From: Evernia prunastri
Taxonomy: Eukaryota; Ascomycota; Lecanoromycetes; Lecanorales; Parmeliaceae
Length of the DNA stretch: 64,000 nt
NCBI GenBank assembly: GCA_003184365.1
Contig: NKYR01000143.1
Location: 1 to 64,000 of the forward strand
Direction of reading: 5' to 3'
The notes beneath the pieces were generated by a model that saw nothing but the letters and a program-made list of their open reading frames with translations, made no database searches and was not told where the DNA came from. A program made the position numbers and the translations under genes. Below are positions 25,611-36,916 of the stretch, piece after piece. Positions within the stretch are counted from its first letter, which is position 1, and each line of letters begins with the position of its first letter.

Positions 25611-28600
25611 TTATTTTTCTTTATACGTATAATATTAAATTCTTGAAATTTATAATCGCGATATTAAAATACTTAGATTCTCGATAAAAAATCACGATAA
25701 ATCTTTATTTATAATTCTTTTCTACGAGAAAAAGATAAAATTATTTATTATAATCGATTAAGTTTATAAAAGTATAATCTTATATTATTATAACGATATC
25801 GTTCTATAAAGAAAGTAAATAACTATCAAATATTATAATCTTATTTAATTCTCTAATATTAATTATCACTCTTTCTTTTCGCGTCGAGATTTTCTTAGAT
25901 TTTATATAAATCGTTTTATATATTATAAAGACAAAAAAAATAAAGAGTATAAAATTCTCGATTTAACTTATTTTTTTTTAAACGTATATCTTATTAAACT
26001 TTTTATCGACGAATTTACGTGTCTTCGAGTTAAGAAAGTAAACTTTATTTTCAAGTTTAGCGAAGAAAATCTATTAATTCGTAATAATAAGTATTTATAA
26101 TTATTTAAATTTCGATAAATTAATAATATTCTTAAAATTCTCTTAGATTCGCGAATATTTCTGGAAAATTCGCTTTATAATTTTCACGTACTTCGACTTT
26201 TCGTAAATTATAATATCGTTCGAAAATTAATCGTTACTTTCAAAGCGACGAGATCGATAATATTCGAAAGTATAAATTTATTCTTCTCGAAAGACTTTGC
26301 TATTAGCGAATAATTTTTTATTTATATAAAATATTTCTCTTCGATTTCAAATTTAATTACGAAATTAATTTTATAATATCGCGATATAATAAAAGAAGAG
26401 ATACTATCGTTTTATTAACGAGATAAGTATAAACTTCGTTTATTTTTAATTCGAAAAGAAAGTTTTAATTTAATAAAGAGTCTTTTTCTCGTAGAGAAAT
26501 AATAACGATATCGATAATTCGAAGAGAAGTTACTTTACGTCGTATTATTCTCACAGTTCGTCGAATTCTTATATTATCTCTTATTATAACTTAAATTAAT
26601 ATTATAATATTTTCGCATTTAAAAAAAGTTATCTTCTTTTATAAAAGATTAATAATTATTTATTCGAATTCGAATATATTTATATTCAAAAGAAGATTAA
26701 TTTTTAAGTTATTAATTATATAAACGTCTCGAATAAACTTGATTATTATTATTTTATTTTTCGATATCTTCTCTTTTATAAAGAAAGAAAGTTTTAATTA
26801 TTCTTCGATAAAATATTTATTAATATTAATTTCGCGAAGCGTAATTAATACTTTATATTTGTTAATTAAGAAGTTAAATATAAGTCTTTTAAGAAAGTTA
26901 CGATTAATTATATTTATAAAGCAGTTTATATCAAGATATTTCGAGCGAAAAGTTAGTTCTTTAATTAAGTACGATATTATCGTAAATTCAATTAATTTAA
27001 AATTATTAAGATTAAAAGCAGATACGTTAAATAATATAGAAATTTTAGAAATTCTCGTCGACTTACGAATAGATAGATTAACACTTAAATTCTTTAAGCG
27101 ATGATAAGACTTTTTTTAATATACGCGTGAAGTTAATTATTAGACGAAAAATACTTATAACACTTACGATATATAATCTCTTCTTTTATCTTATCGATCG
27201 TAATATAATAAATAATAATAATAAATTTTACGTTTATTTCTTTATTCTTAAAGTTAGAGTATTCTTCTTTTTTAGAAAATATATTTTCTTTGACGTTTTA
27301 ATATTAATTATTCGAAACGATATAAAAAGTCTTAATTTCTTTCGAATACTTTATCTTAGAATTATTATAGTAGTCTTAAGAATTTTGAAAGTAAATTTTC
27401 GACGTTAATCTCGCGAGATAAAAAAAACGTTCTTTTTAATTAAAATAGTTTTTTCGATTTACGTAAAAAGATTAAAAGAAATATCGATTTAATTAAGCGT
27501 TCGCGTAAGATTAATTAAAATATTGTTTAAACTAAGTAAACTAAGCGTTTTCTATCGTAATTATTAGAGATTATTTTAACGTAGATAAGTCGTTTTTTGA
27601 AGTCACGTCGAGATTTACTAATAACGTCTAAGAATTTTACGTCTGTGATTATTAAATAAAAGACTAATAATAATAAGAATAAGTTTATATTAATTGTGAT
27701 AAATATTTATAATTAAAGTAAAAATACGATCGATTCTTAAAAAAGAAAGATCTTTATTATAAGTTTTTCGAATATTATTATTAACGAAAAATATACGTAT
27801 TTTATCTATTTTTAAATAAATACTTTTCTTTAATACTTCGTTCTTAATTACGCTTACGCTTATAACCTTTCTAATAAAATCGATCTTAATTTTAATTACG
27901 TTCTCGTTTTTTTTCTCTCATAAAAACGATATTAAAGTTTTTTTCGATTATTAAGATCTTCGATAAATTAACGTAAAGTAATACTAGTAGTGAAAGATAA
28001 TATCGTTATTTAAATCTTTATATCTAGATAATTTCAAGTCTAAATAATTTAGATATATTTCTCGAAAATTTCTATCTACACTACGTACTTATATATACTC
28101 TATATATATCTTATCGAATCTCGTCTTTAAGCGACGTTATTAAAAACATACGTTTTTTTAATAAAATAATTTAAAATCGAAGATATAAAAATCTTAAATC
28201 GATTTTATAGACGAGTAAGAGTTTTTTTAAGATTAGTAAGAAGCTAAATTATCGTATCTTTTTTATTTTAAAAAAGAATATTAAATTATTAATAAAGAAT
28301 AAACTCACGAAAATAGATGAAAAGATTAATTTTAATAGTGTCTTCTTTTTTGATAACGACGTAATCTTTTATTCGACGATAGAAAGAATAGACTTCGCGA
28401 TAGATTATTTTCTGCGAAGATAATATCGTCGATATTATATAATTCTTTCAAATTCGAATAGAAAAACCCAAGATTCGCTATACGAAATCCTTTATTATTG
28501 TTATCTTATTATGCTTACTTAAAAGAATCTTGATTATTTAACGATTTTAACGAGTCAAATAAATTAAAAGAAGATTATAAGTTTATAACGATAATTTACA

Positions 28601-30048
28601 TTATTTATAACATAATATTTTATATAATTTAATCTACTTTCGAAGACGAGAGAAATAATTAATCTTTTTGAGAGTAATCACTTAAATAGGATTATTAATT
28701 TAATTAAAAGAGCTCGTATCTAAAGAATTATTTTAATTAAATCTCTAATTATTCTCGAGAAAGATATTAAATTCTATATTATTTTCTATTATTTTCTATT
28801 ATTTTATCGAATATATCTCTTTCTAAAGAAAATAATATTCTATTTATTAAGTCTTTTATAGTATAAATTTCTTTAACGATAGATTTTTTAGAAGCTCTTA
28901 AAAGAAAGATATCTAAAATAAAATAGTAAGATAAAGATAATATAAATTTTTGTAATCGTAACGAAGTCGATAAGATTAAAGAACTAAAATATCTTCGATA
29001 CTTTTCTTTATCTAGAAAGATCGAATCTTTCGAATTTAAAAGAGAAGATTCTTTTAATTAAAATATAAATAGATTTAATTTTAAGAATAAAGAAATATCG
29101 ACAGAAGAGACGTGCGAAGTATTTTTCGTAGACGATAAATCTTTAAATCTTTCAAAAGATTAAGTTTTTTATTTAAAGATCTTGAGAATAATACGTAAAA
29201 AAGATTTATTAATAGCTTAGATAGACGATTAAGTTTACACTTCTACTAACTAAGATTTAATTCTAATACGATCTTCTTTTATATTAAATACGTTTCGACT
29301 AACTTAAGAAAATTTAAGCTTATTCTTAATAATAAGAGAAATAAGCTAATATATTTTCTTGGAGAAAATATTAAAGAAAAAATAATTACTCTTAAGCAAG
29401 TCTGAGAATTAAAAAATAAAAATAATAATTTTTCGAGTTATCGAATTTAAAGTCGAGCGATTTGAAATTATAAAGAAGTAAAAGAATTTATAAACGAATA
29501 AGAAAAAGATTATAAAGATCGAGTAAGATTTTAAATCGTCTTTCTAAAGAAATGAAAAAGATCGTAAAACGATACTTATAAGATAACGTAATTACTTTAA
29601 ATTCTTTTCTAAAAAAAGATTTAATTCTTCTTTCAAGAGAAAATTTAGTTTTTCTCGTAAAAAAATACGATTTTTCTTAAAAAATAAAGAGAATTAAAAC
29701 GAAAAAAGATTTAATACTTAGAAGTTCTGAAGTAGTTCTGAAAGAGAGTAGAATTCTTTTTAAAAAAAAAGAAAGATCGTTTTTTATAGAAAAGAAATAA
29801 CGAGAAAGTGCTAAAGAAAGTAATTTCGTTATAGAGAGAGAAAAAGTTTTCTTTATAATAAAGAAAGATATTTCTTGCGTGTTAAAGATAGACATAGCGA
29901 AGAAAGATATATAAATAAAAGACGAATTCTTTTAATAAGAAAGAATAATTTTTCTAATAAAGAAAGATATTTCTTTTAATGCGAAAGTGAAGAATTAATA
30001 TCTGTTTAGAGACTGATATAGAGATCGTATAACGATGTTATTATCAAA

Positions 30049-30250
30049 TGTCGCGAATTGTAAGTAAGTAAGTAGAATTAGAAAGAAAGAACTAAATTGA
30101 GTGTGTATATAAGATTGATTGAGTTCTAGCTATCACTAAAAAGAAAGCTATATACTTTATATCAAGCTGTCAAGCTATCGTCAAGCAAGAAAGCTATATA
30201 CTTTCTGTCAAGCTATCAAGCTATCGTCAAGCAAGTACGATCTCATAACA
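30049..30250 (-). repeat. Gypsy LTR, right copy
   Basis: 202 bp with ends TGTCGCG and CATAACA, followed by ACGAC, the second half of the target duplication. Nearly identical to 19471-19672; most differences are transitions. Confidence 0.85.
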
Positions 30251-30639
30251 ACGACGTTAAACGTTCGTAAAGTAATTATTATCGTTAATTTAATTTATAA
30301 ATTTACGAGTTTGGAAATTATTTTATTTTCTTACGCTTTAAGAGCGAAAATAATAAATTAATTATTAGCGATCGCGTTATAAGTAATAAGCTAATAATAG
30401 AAAAAAAGAAATATTATTACGTAAACGTAATTAATATCGAAATAATAATTATATTTACGTTAACGTAATTCTATAGAAGATAAAAAATATACGATCGAAG
30501 AATTATGTGTTAAGATATATACGTAGCGAAGATAAAAGACTTTTTAAGCGTTAACGTAATCTTTTAAAATCTCGCTTTCGCACTAAATATAAATCTTAAT
30601 TAAAAATAAGAAAAAACGAAGCTATTATTTTCGTTGATT

Positions 30640-30831
30640 TGTTAGAATCGATATAGATATAGTTAGATATAAATATGAAAGACGAAGGATAAAGAGTTTA
30701 TCTGACTATATAGAAGGGTGATATGACTATATATAGATTATAATTTAGTCCTATAGTTCTCATAGGGCTGCAGAGCTAATAAAGGAGAAAGGTGCTGAAA
30801 GGCCCTGATAGAGACCAGAGTACGATCGTAA
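30640..30831. repeat. LTR-like repeat, right copy (outer pair)
   Basis: Partner of 14934-15116, starting TGTTAGAATC. It shows more C-to-T and G-to-A change than the left copy, for example TTAGTCCTATAG against CCAGCCCTATGG. Confidence 0.55.
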
Positions 30832-33800
30832 GTATTTATTAAATAACTCTTAAATACTTATTAATCGAGTCGGGTATTATAACGATTGTCGTTATTTAAA
30901 TCGTAATCGAAGTTAAAATTAACGTTATAAAAGTAATAATAATAGTAATAACTATCATAATCGAAATCGTAATGATTATCTTAGAGAGAACGAATAAGAA
31001 CGAAGCGAAGATTAAGTCTTATCGTTAGTGTAAATCTTATTTCGCGAGATATTAAAAAAAAACGATTAATAATCGCGTAACGACGCGAGATGCTAAGAAA
31101 TATTATTAATAAGTTAATCTATTTTTATCGTCTTATAGAAATCTTCGCGTATAATTATAAATATTACGCGAAATAGTAGTTTATTATTAATAACGTTAAA
31201 TAAGCTAAGATTTTTAGTCTTATTTAATTATTATGTTAAGTATCAAATATACTACGTTAATATAAAAGTATTAAACTTCTTATTATAATAATGCGATAAA
31301 TATTTTTCGAAGAAGTATCGTGTAAAAAAAAATCAAAAAATCGCACTTATTAATAAGAGTAAAAATAATATTATTATTATATTAGTAAGAAGAAAAATAG
31401 AAAGAAAATAAGATTTTTAATTTCTTAGCGCGAATCGCGTTACTATTATAATAATAAATTAATAACAAATTAATAACAAATTAATAATAAATTAATAAGA
31501 CGTTTTAATAATAATAACGATATATAACTACTATTAATAAGATCGCGTATCTTATTAACAAACGCGCTACGCATTAAGCTACGATATTTTAATTTTAATA
31601 TATTCGTTTTATTAGCGTAATAAAAGAACGATTATTTTAAAGTATTATATAATTTCAAATAAGTTACGAGATATACGTAAAGTTAAAACTACGTTATAAT
31701 AATAGAAAGTTAATAAATAATCTTAATAAACTCGTAGAGTTTTCGTTTTTAGTCGTAAAAAATTTAAAGATTACATCTTTTAAGAAGAGAGATAGTTGTA
31801 AGAGCGAGATAAATAAGACGATTTACGACGATTAAAATCGATATTGTTGAATCGCAAGTAGTACGAAGATCTGTACGAAAAGTTCTAAACATACGCTAAA
31901 AAGCTTGGCATGCTTGGCATTTTGACAAATTTGGCCAATTTGACAATATTCTTGAATAGCTTCATATTTCTAATATATATTCTTTATATAACTACGAATA
32001 TAATTTGCACGCTCAGCCGAGCTATACGACCGAATATTACCTCCCTCACGACCCTCCCTGTACTCATTACCCCTCCGTAGACGAATAACTTCGGCAAATT
32101 ATCGAGGTATTCGCTCTATTCACCTCTGAATCCTCTGTTGTGTAAGCTCTACTTTTCAACAATGCGTTCAAGCCTCTTCGATCTTCTTTCGAGTTCTTAA
32201 TACATCGTTTCGAGTAGTCTGACGCTTTATTCAGAGTCAGCATAACTTAATCATATTCAAATTCGACGAATTATCGTATCATAACATTCGAAGAATATCT
32301 AAGATTATAAAGATAGGCTTCTAATGTCTAGAGGCATATACTAAAATCTTGTCTTTTATAACAATCATCTAAAATCTATTTAATTTGCATTTCTGAGCGA
32401 ATTTCAAAAGCTTTAAAATAAGAATCTAAATTTGATAAGCGAAGAAACTCGAGAATTGTAGAAGTACAGACCTTTTTTTGATATCGATATCATATAATTC
32501 TCCCCTTCTTTCTCTCAATAATAATCTTTTCAATCTTTGCAATAAAATGTCATTCAGACTTTTTGTCAGGAGAATTACGTAAGTTTATACGTCGTATATC
32601 GATTTCAAGCTCTTAAGTCAATCAACATTCGAATTTCAGAGCTTTATTAATCGTCTCGAGATCCTCGATGTCATGGACTCAGCCCCACAGCAGGCATAGT
32701 GGCCGATCATCACTGACAAGGCTGGCCCATAGCGAGCAAGGCCAGCCCTACAGCTCAGCCCTACACTAGCGCGCCGAGCCATGGCCTCTTATTTCTACAA
32801 GCATGCATTTGTACTTAGAACCTCATAGTTAGAATTCTATTCACACTACATTCAAATGCTATTCAGTCCTACTTGTAGTCCCTGACACTCGACATATAGC
32901 TTTTTTTTCTTGATTATTTCGATCTTTCAAATATGACAAGAACTCTTCTTATCGTAGAAAAAATATTCTCAAAACATGAATTTCATAACTTTCACAAAAC
33001 GACGACGAATAACAATTTTGACAAAGACTTCGTGAGATTATCGCCATACTCGCACTCTCCCCCGTCGAGAGTTCAAGATCACACTTATTTCGTCACTCCA
33101 AATCACGTTCTTTCAGTTCTCGATGATTTAATATTAATATCGTAAAGCGAATTAATATCGAGCTTTCATTATAGTCTTCGTAAGAGACGGTTTCTTGATG
33201 ATCTTGCAGAGCCGAAAGTTATTCTTGAGAATTTTCAAAATAATTATTAAGCAAATTTCTTGCTCAGCGACTAGTATAAAAGAGATCTTTTCACGATTAT
33301 AGCGATCCTTTCGTACGACGATTAAAACGACACTCTTCAAGACGAATATAATGACTATAGAACGACCAGATCTTAGAACATCTATAACATAGAATAATAG
33401 CAGCTTCTTGAAGATATTTGACTTATATCCTCTGTCGCGAGCTTATTTTTGAAGACGACTAATGATATAACGAGATATTTCAGTGATTGCAGTGATGATT
33501 TTGACGATAATATCGACTTCGATCAAAGCAAGTGCCTGAAGTCTGATTTCACTATTATGATTAATACTCTAAGCATTAGACATTCTCGCGAAGACTGGAG
33601 ATTCTAGAGAAGACTGTCTATTGTGACCTGCTAAGACTTCTTATTCTATCAAAAGATCTATACTATTCTTCTTCTTATCTCCCGTTGCAACAGATCGCTC
33701 AGCATTAACATTGTTGCTATTTCTAACTGTAACATCGCTATAATACATACACTCCGCATGTATGCACTCCGTATATAGAGCATTAACATTGCTACTATAA

Positions 33801-34342
33801 AACATATAAGCACTATATTGATGTCGCTATTGCCGAAATTGTAGGGTTGGAAATATATTTTTGATATTGCCAAGCATATCAAGCATGCCAAGCTTTTTAG
33901 CGCATGTTCAGGACTTTCCGTGCAGACCTCCGTACGATTAATTGATATACTTAATTCTGAAGTCTTAAATATTCACGTGTTCTCTTATTTCTTCTTCTTC
34001 TTTAATTATTAATTCACATAACAATTCAACGTATACTTCTTCGTATTTCGTCTATCGCGTCTTATATAGTGTCTAGCTACTACACAGTTATATGAAAAGA
34101 GGTTCTTGCTACCTCACATTAAGTCGAAGAACAATACTATCGAAAGAATCTATGAGTATCTTCTCTAAAAATTCTCGTAAAGTATATATTTACTGTTTAT
34201 GAAGATGAATTTCAATATTATTTTGTTTGAATAGTCGAGGATTTTGTAATCGATGCTAAGGTATAAGTAGCTAAGAGACTGTTTAGCCTTGTTTTTCTAC
34301 TATAAATGACCCTAAAATAGCTGAATAATCAATGGATTTTTT
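30832..34342. other. AT-rich border region, no gene seen
   Basis: RIP signature persists to about 31.85 kb and then weakens; CA and TG return from about 31.9 kb on. It includes a tandem AAATTAATAAC array at about 31455-31500. A GC-rich patch at 32680-32800 holds the inverted pair GGCTGGCC...GGCCAGCC. Short frames at 32933-33145, 33152-33340 and 33658-33891 have no recognisable features, and I do not call them genes. Confidence 0.5.
31455..31500. repeat. 11-bp tandem repeat (AAATTAATAAC)n
   Basis: About four slightly imperfect copies in a row. AT-rich, no function visible. Confidence 0.7.
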
Positions 34343-34425
34343 GGATTGCAACTTGCATCTTCAATCATTGCAAGCAAATTGCAATTCAAATGCGATTAGC
34401 GTGCAATGCATGCAACTTGCAATCC
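34343..34425. repeat. Short inverted-repeat element (hAT-like end?)
   Basis: Arms GGATTGCAACTTGCATC and its near-perfect complement GCATGCAACTTGCAATCC enclose a TGCAA-rich middle, 83 bp in all. The outer sequence read on the minus strand, TAGGGCTCGGATTGCAAG, resembles ends of fungal hAT-type elements by general pattern, but this is inference. It lies directly beside the next inverted-repeat element. Confidence 0.5.
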
Positions 34426-34433
34426 GAGCCCTA

Positions 34434-34619
34434 ACGTCAATGACCAGATTTCGAGAATGACTGGGTTTTGAGAATTCTTAGTAAGCACACCAAAATACTT
34501 AAAAGTCTAGCTATGTTTAGTTAGATTGTAAGCGAAACTGTAGCTAGACTATCGGATTTTGGCTGTGCTTACTAAGAATTCTCAAAACCCAGTCATTCTC
34601 GAAGTCTGGTCATTGACGT
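34434..34619. mobile_element. MITE with 63-bp terminal inverted repeats
   Basis: The left arm (34434-34496) and right arm (34556-34619) are complementary over about 63 bp with one C/T mismatch and one inserted base. Both begin ACGTCAATGACCAGA. The 60-bp centre is itself partly palindromic (TCTAGCTA...TAGCTAGA). CTA flanks both ends (34431-34433 and 34620-34622), a possible 3-bp target duplication as in PIF/Harbinger elements. No coding capacity, so it would depend on a transposase elsewhere. Confidence 0.75.
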
Positions 34620-34942
34620 CTATCTGCGAAAGAGAAAGATTCACTAAAATTATTTAAGTTTTTAAGAGACTCGTATTAAGTCTCTGATTTGCGAGCAAAG
34701 ATCTTAGACCCGATAGATATACTCGTATTACTAGTCTATATCTATCTAGCAGAAGGGGGGTTATGTATGTAGGATAATGAGGGTGTCAATTTAGTATATA
34801 AGGCGGTGTAGCTGTAGCCGTACCCTTAAATTAGATCTCGCGTCAAATTGGATTCGATCCCAGAGGGTGTCAACTGTTAATGTATAGGAAAAGAGTGCAT
34901 ATGGTATCAAGTTCTTGGGAATATTGTTGCTAAACCTTCCAA

Positions 34943-35849
34943 ATGAAGCCACCAACGGGGTGTCAGCATTACGCAGATCTTAGTGAGATGCCTTGGGATA
35001 TTCAGAAGTTCGGCGGATCTGCGTCTTCTGTCATAGCCCGACTGATTCCCTGGACAGATATTACCATCAACGTTTTAGCATCTTCTCGAGATATGACGAG
35101 GGTGTATGGATGACGGAAGATGCATGGTTTGGCGTAACCCCGGAGCCAGTTGCACTGTAACTTCCAATGACACATTTCGTGTATTATACGCATTGACATG
35201 CATTTAGCACCATCGCAAAGCAGGTGGCCAAAGCTGCCTCACCCAGCAAGGCCACATTGATCGACTGTTTTGCAGGCGTTGGTGGCAATGTTATTGCATT
35301 CGCCCAATCTGAGAGATGGAAGAGAGTCTACGCCATTGAGAGAGATCCCAAAGCCCTGGCATGTGCGAAGCACAACGCCGAGATCTACGGTGTCCGAGAC
35401 AGGATATCCTGGTATGAAGGGGATTGCTTCGAAATTTTGAGGAACGAGCTCGCAGATTTAGGCTCACGAAGCATACTCTTTGCTAGTCCTCCATGGGGCG
35501 GTAAGCAGAATTTACTACTATTATTTGGGTACGAAGCGTCTCTTATTATTACAGGCCCGGGATACAGATCAGAAACTGTCTTTGACCTTGCGAAGATGCA
35601 GCCTTACAAGTTGAAAGATCTCCTATGTTCATTCGAAAATTTGACCAAAGATGTCGTCTTATACTTACCGAGGACGTCCGACATTCGACAACTGGCGGAG
35701 ACTACCGGTGAAGGACGTAAGACGACCGTAGTACACTACTGTATGGAAGGTGCAAGTAAGGTCGGTCGCACGTTCTAATCCAGCGGGTTCAAATGCTAAT
35801 CAACACATAGGCGGTCTGTGCATACTACGGTGCTTTTGAGTTTCAGTGA
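34943..35849 (+). CDS. TGS1: Trimethylguanosine synthase (snRNA/snoRNA cap hypermethylase)
   Basis: Converts the m7G cap of snRNAs and snoRNAs to the 2,2,7-trimethyl form in the nucleus or nucleolus, using S-adenosylmethionine. Proposed exons are 34943-35007, 35079-35156, 35208-35500, 35555-35760 and 35811-35849, giving 226 residues. The product shows DIQN-IFSRYDEGVWMTEDAWFGVTPE, then the SAM-binding LIDCFAGVGGN, then SPPWGGPGY, whose Trp and Pro line the cap-guanine site, and ends KAVCAYYGAFEFQ. The 54-bp intron at 35501-35554 is a multiple of three without a stop, so retention would insert 18 residues. The second and last introns have weak donors (GTTCGG, GTCGGT), so those borders are less sure. 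A longer N-terminus in an earlier exon is possible. This is the first gene beyond the AT-rich block. Confidence 0.88.
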
Positions 35850-36648
35850 CCATAGATCGCAAAGCGACTTCAAGGTGCGGAAAAGAAGACGCTGATGGAC
35901 ATGCAAATATTGCATTTCAATCCAAAATCCGATGGCCAAGTATTGGGACGCTGACCATACTAAATTATTTTTATACAAGTGTGGTGAAACAAACTCGGTT
36001 GGGGCCGAGGGGCCGCTCAAAATATTGATGAGACTGAGTCAGCACACCCTATCAAAAAGCTTAGTGACTTTGAGCTTATGATTGGCTGCATAAGGTATAC
36101 AAACTGAAGGCATTTTAGCTCAGCCCTACTTTGTTGTATTATCTATATTCTTGTCTCCAATAGCTTTAGACCCCCTGCTTAGGCCGATTTAGCGCCATCT
36201 TTAATTTTTTAGTGCATTGTGAGTCGGCCCCGCAGGGGGTCTGCACCAAAAACCCCCAGTTTCTTGTATTCTATTCGAGATATGCCAAGATGTGCCAAGG
36301 CTACGGCCAAAATCGATTGATGCTAGTTAGAATACCGAAATTTATGGTAATATTGACCATTGCAGCTAAATACATCATGATATCACATCTACCATGATGC
36401 CGGGAGTCCTCCACTCAGTGATCTGTATAAATATATCATAGCTGATAAGCGCCAGCTCCAGCATATGTCCAACTTTCCAACAATACCACCAACATCCGCT
36501 TTCCTACCCAGAGACCACAGTAGCATACTCCCTCCCACGTGCCAGGCTAACCTTATATAGCTAGCTCGATATTCGATGATAGTCTATTTACAAATGGTCT
36601 GGTATCTGGTAGCACGTTCTCTATTCCTCACGCTTCACTACATCAACA
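35850..36648. other. Intergenic region with hairpin repeat
   Basis: No convincing gene. It contains a 75-bp inverted-repeat element (listed separately). The 100 bases at 36138-36237 recur at 36918-37017. Confidence 0.5.
36168..36242. repeat. 75-bp hairpin element
   Basis: The ends AGACCCCCTGC and GCAGGGGGTCT are perfect complements, and GGCCGA/TCGGCC continues the pairing after a 3-base mismatch. A copy lacking its last bases lies at 36948-37017, just before the assembly gap. Confidence 0.65.
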
Positions 36649-36916
36649 ATGGACATCCGTCCATCTTCGCCGCTAAGTAGCCCCCCTCCGCCTTCCTCTC
36701 CTCCGACTTCCTCTCCTCCGCCTTACTCCCCCCCACATTCTCGCCACTCGAGCCTAGAACGCGTTTCATACACAGGAACAGCCAGAAAGCGACCTCGGTT
36801 ATCTCATCGTCGTCCCCCGCGCTCAGATCAACAGAAACTCGATCATATACAATTGGTGATCAAGGAGAACGGGTGGACATTGAGGAATCTGCTTGAGGCA
36901 TACGAGAAGAATCAGA
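36649..36916 (+). CDS. Proline/serine-rich protein, N-terminal part only (contig break)
   Basis: An ATG-initiated frame of about 89 residues is cut by the n at 36917. Residues 1-40 are a Pro/Ser-rich low-complexity stretch (PPPPSSPPTSSPPPYSPP). They are followed by a basic segment (ARKRPRLSHRRPP) and then QQKLDHIQLVIKENGWTLRNLLEAYE, which looks like a folded helical start. The last part resembles, by memory only, N-termini of repeated fungal proteins that carry a DUF6589 domain. That is an inference I cannot verify. Sequence after the n is a repeat of the 36.14 kb hairpin, so the true continuation is unknown. The piece at 37039-37219 has a plus-strand frame (FYYQAIEAGLPGIRH...) that could belong to it. 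Confidence 0.45.

Larger units (their letters stand above)
19471..30250 (-). mobile_element. Full-length LTR/Gypsy retrotransposon with chromodomain, RIP-inactivated
   Basis: Two LTRs of exactly 202 bp (19471-19672 and 30049-30250) have TG...CA ends and are flanked by the same five bases, ACGAC, a classical target-site duplication. Coding remnants run on the minus strand. The reverse transcriptase reads YINNIVIFSR at 25543-25572, followed by a FVITKTKFSNTLKTLKIYV-like block near 25.35 kb. The integrase C-terminus reads SENDKVFVRLYKDYRIVELS near 23.5 kb, and a chromodomain-like segment (YEIKKLIDRR ... FDIIEYIVK) lies near 23.15-23.25 kb. At 10.78 kb it is longer than the usual 5-8 kb; about 3 kb between the chromodomain and the 19.67 kb LTR is unexplained. 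Stops throughout; dead. Confidence 0.8.
14934..30831. mobile_element. Probable outer LTR element interrupted by an inner Gypsy element
   Basis: Similar sequences of about 183 and 192 bp lie at 14934-15116 and 30640-30831 in the same orientation. Both start with TGT(C/T)AGAATC, share GAAGACGAAGGATAAAGAGT-like and AAAGGCCCTGATAG blocks, and end near TACG(G/A)TCGTAA. Subtracting the complete Gypsy element at 19471-30250 leaves an interior of about 4.7 kb, a normal LTR-retrotransposon size. I could not identify its proteins in 15.1-19.4 kb because of heavy RIP, and no target duplication is obvious. Two independent solo LTRs of one family would be the alternative. Confidence 0.45.
1..34620. other. 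AT-rich, RIP-mutated repeat compartment
   Basis: This block is strongly AT-rich and has no open frame longer than about 120 codons. CA, TG, CC and GG dinucleotides are rare by eye, while CG (mostly as TCG or CGA) is frequent. That pattern is what RIP leaves in ascomycete repeats when C is mutated to T before A (and here apparently before C). Identifiable content is LTR retrotransposon debris, listed separately. A few less mutated islands remain, for example about 5.03-5.50, 11.72-11.80, 12.78-12.87, 14.16-14.35, 14.98-15.12 and 32.68-32.80 kb. Short frames inside the block are rich in Ile, Asn, Lys, Phe and Leu and match nothing I recognise. I treat them as chance frames. Confidence 0.9.

Noticed and set aside
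26739..27408. Two plus-strand frames of 121 and 93 codons as possible novel genes
   Set aside because: They are Ile/Leu/Lys/Phe-rich, lie antisense inside the minus-strand Gypsy gag-pol region, and reflect RIP composition.
1..34800. A giant Starship-type cargo element bounded by the compartment
   Set aside because: TTAC with an A seven bases later occurs at the window start, as in some Starship target sites. However, no DUF3435 tyrosine recombinase captain or cargo gene is visible, and the motif is common by chance.
35796..36397. Short frames downstream of TGS1
   Set aside because: They overlap the last TGS1 exon or a hairpin repeat and have no conserved features.
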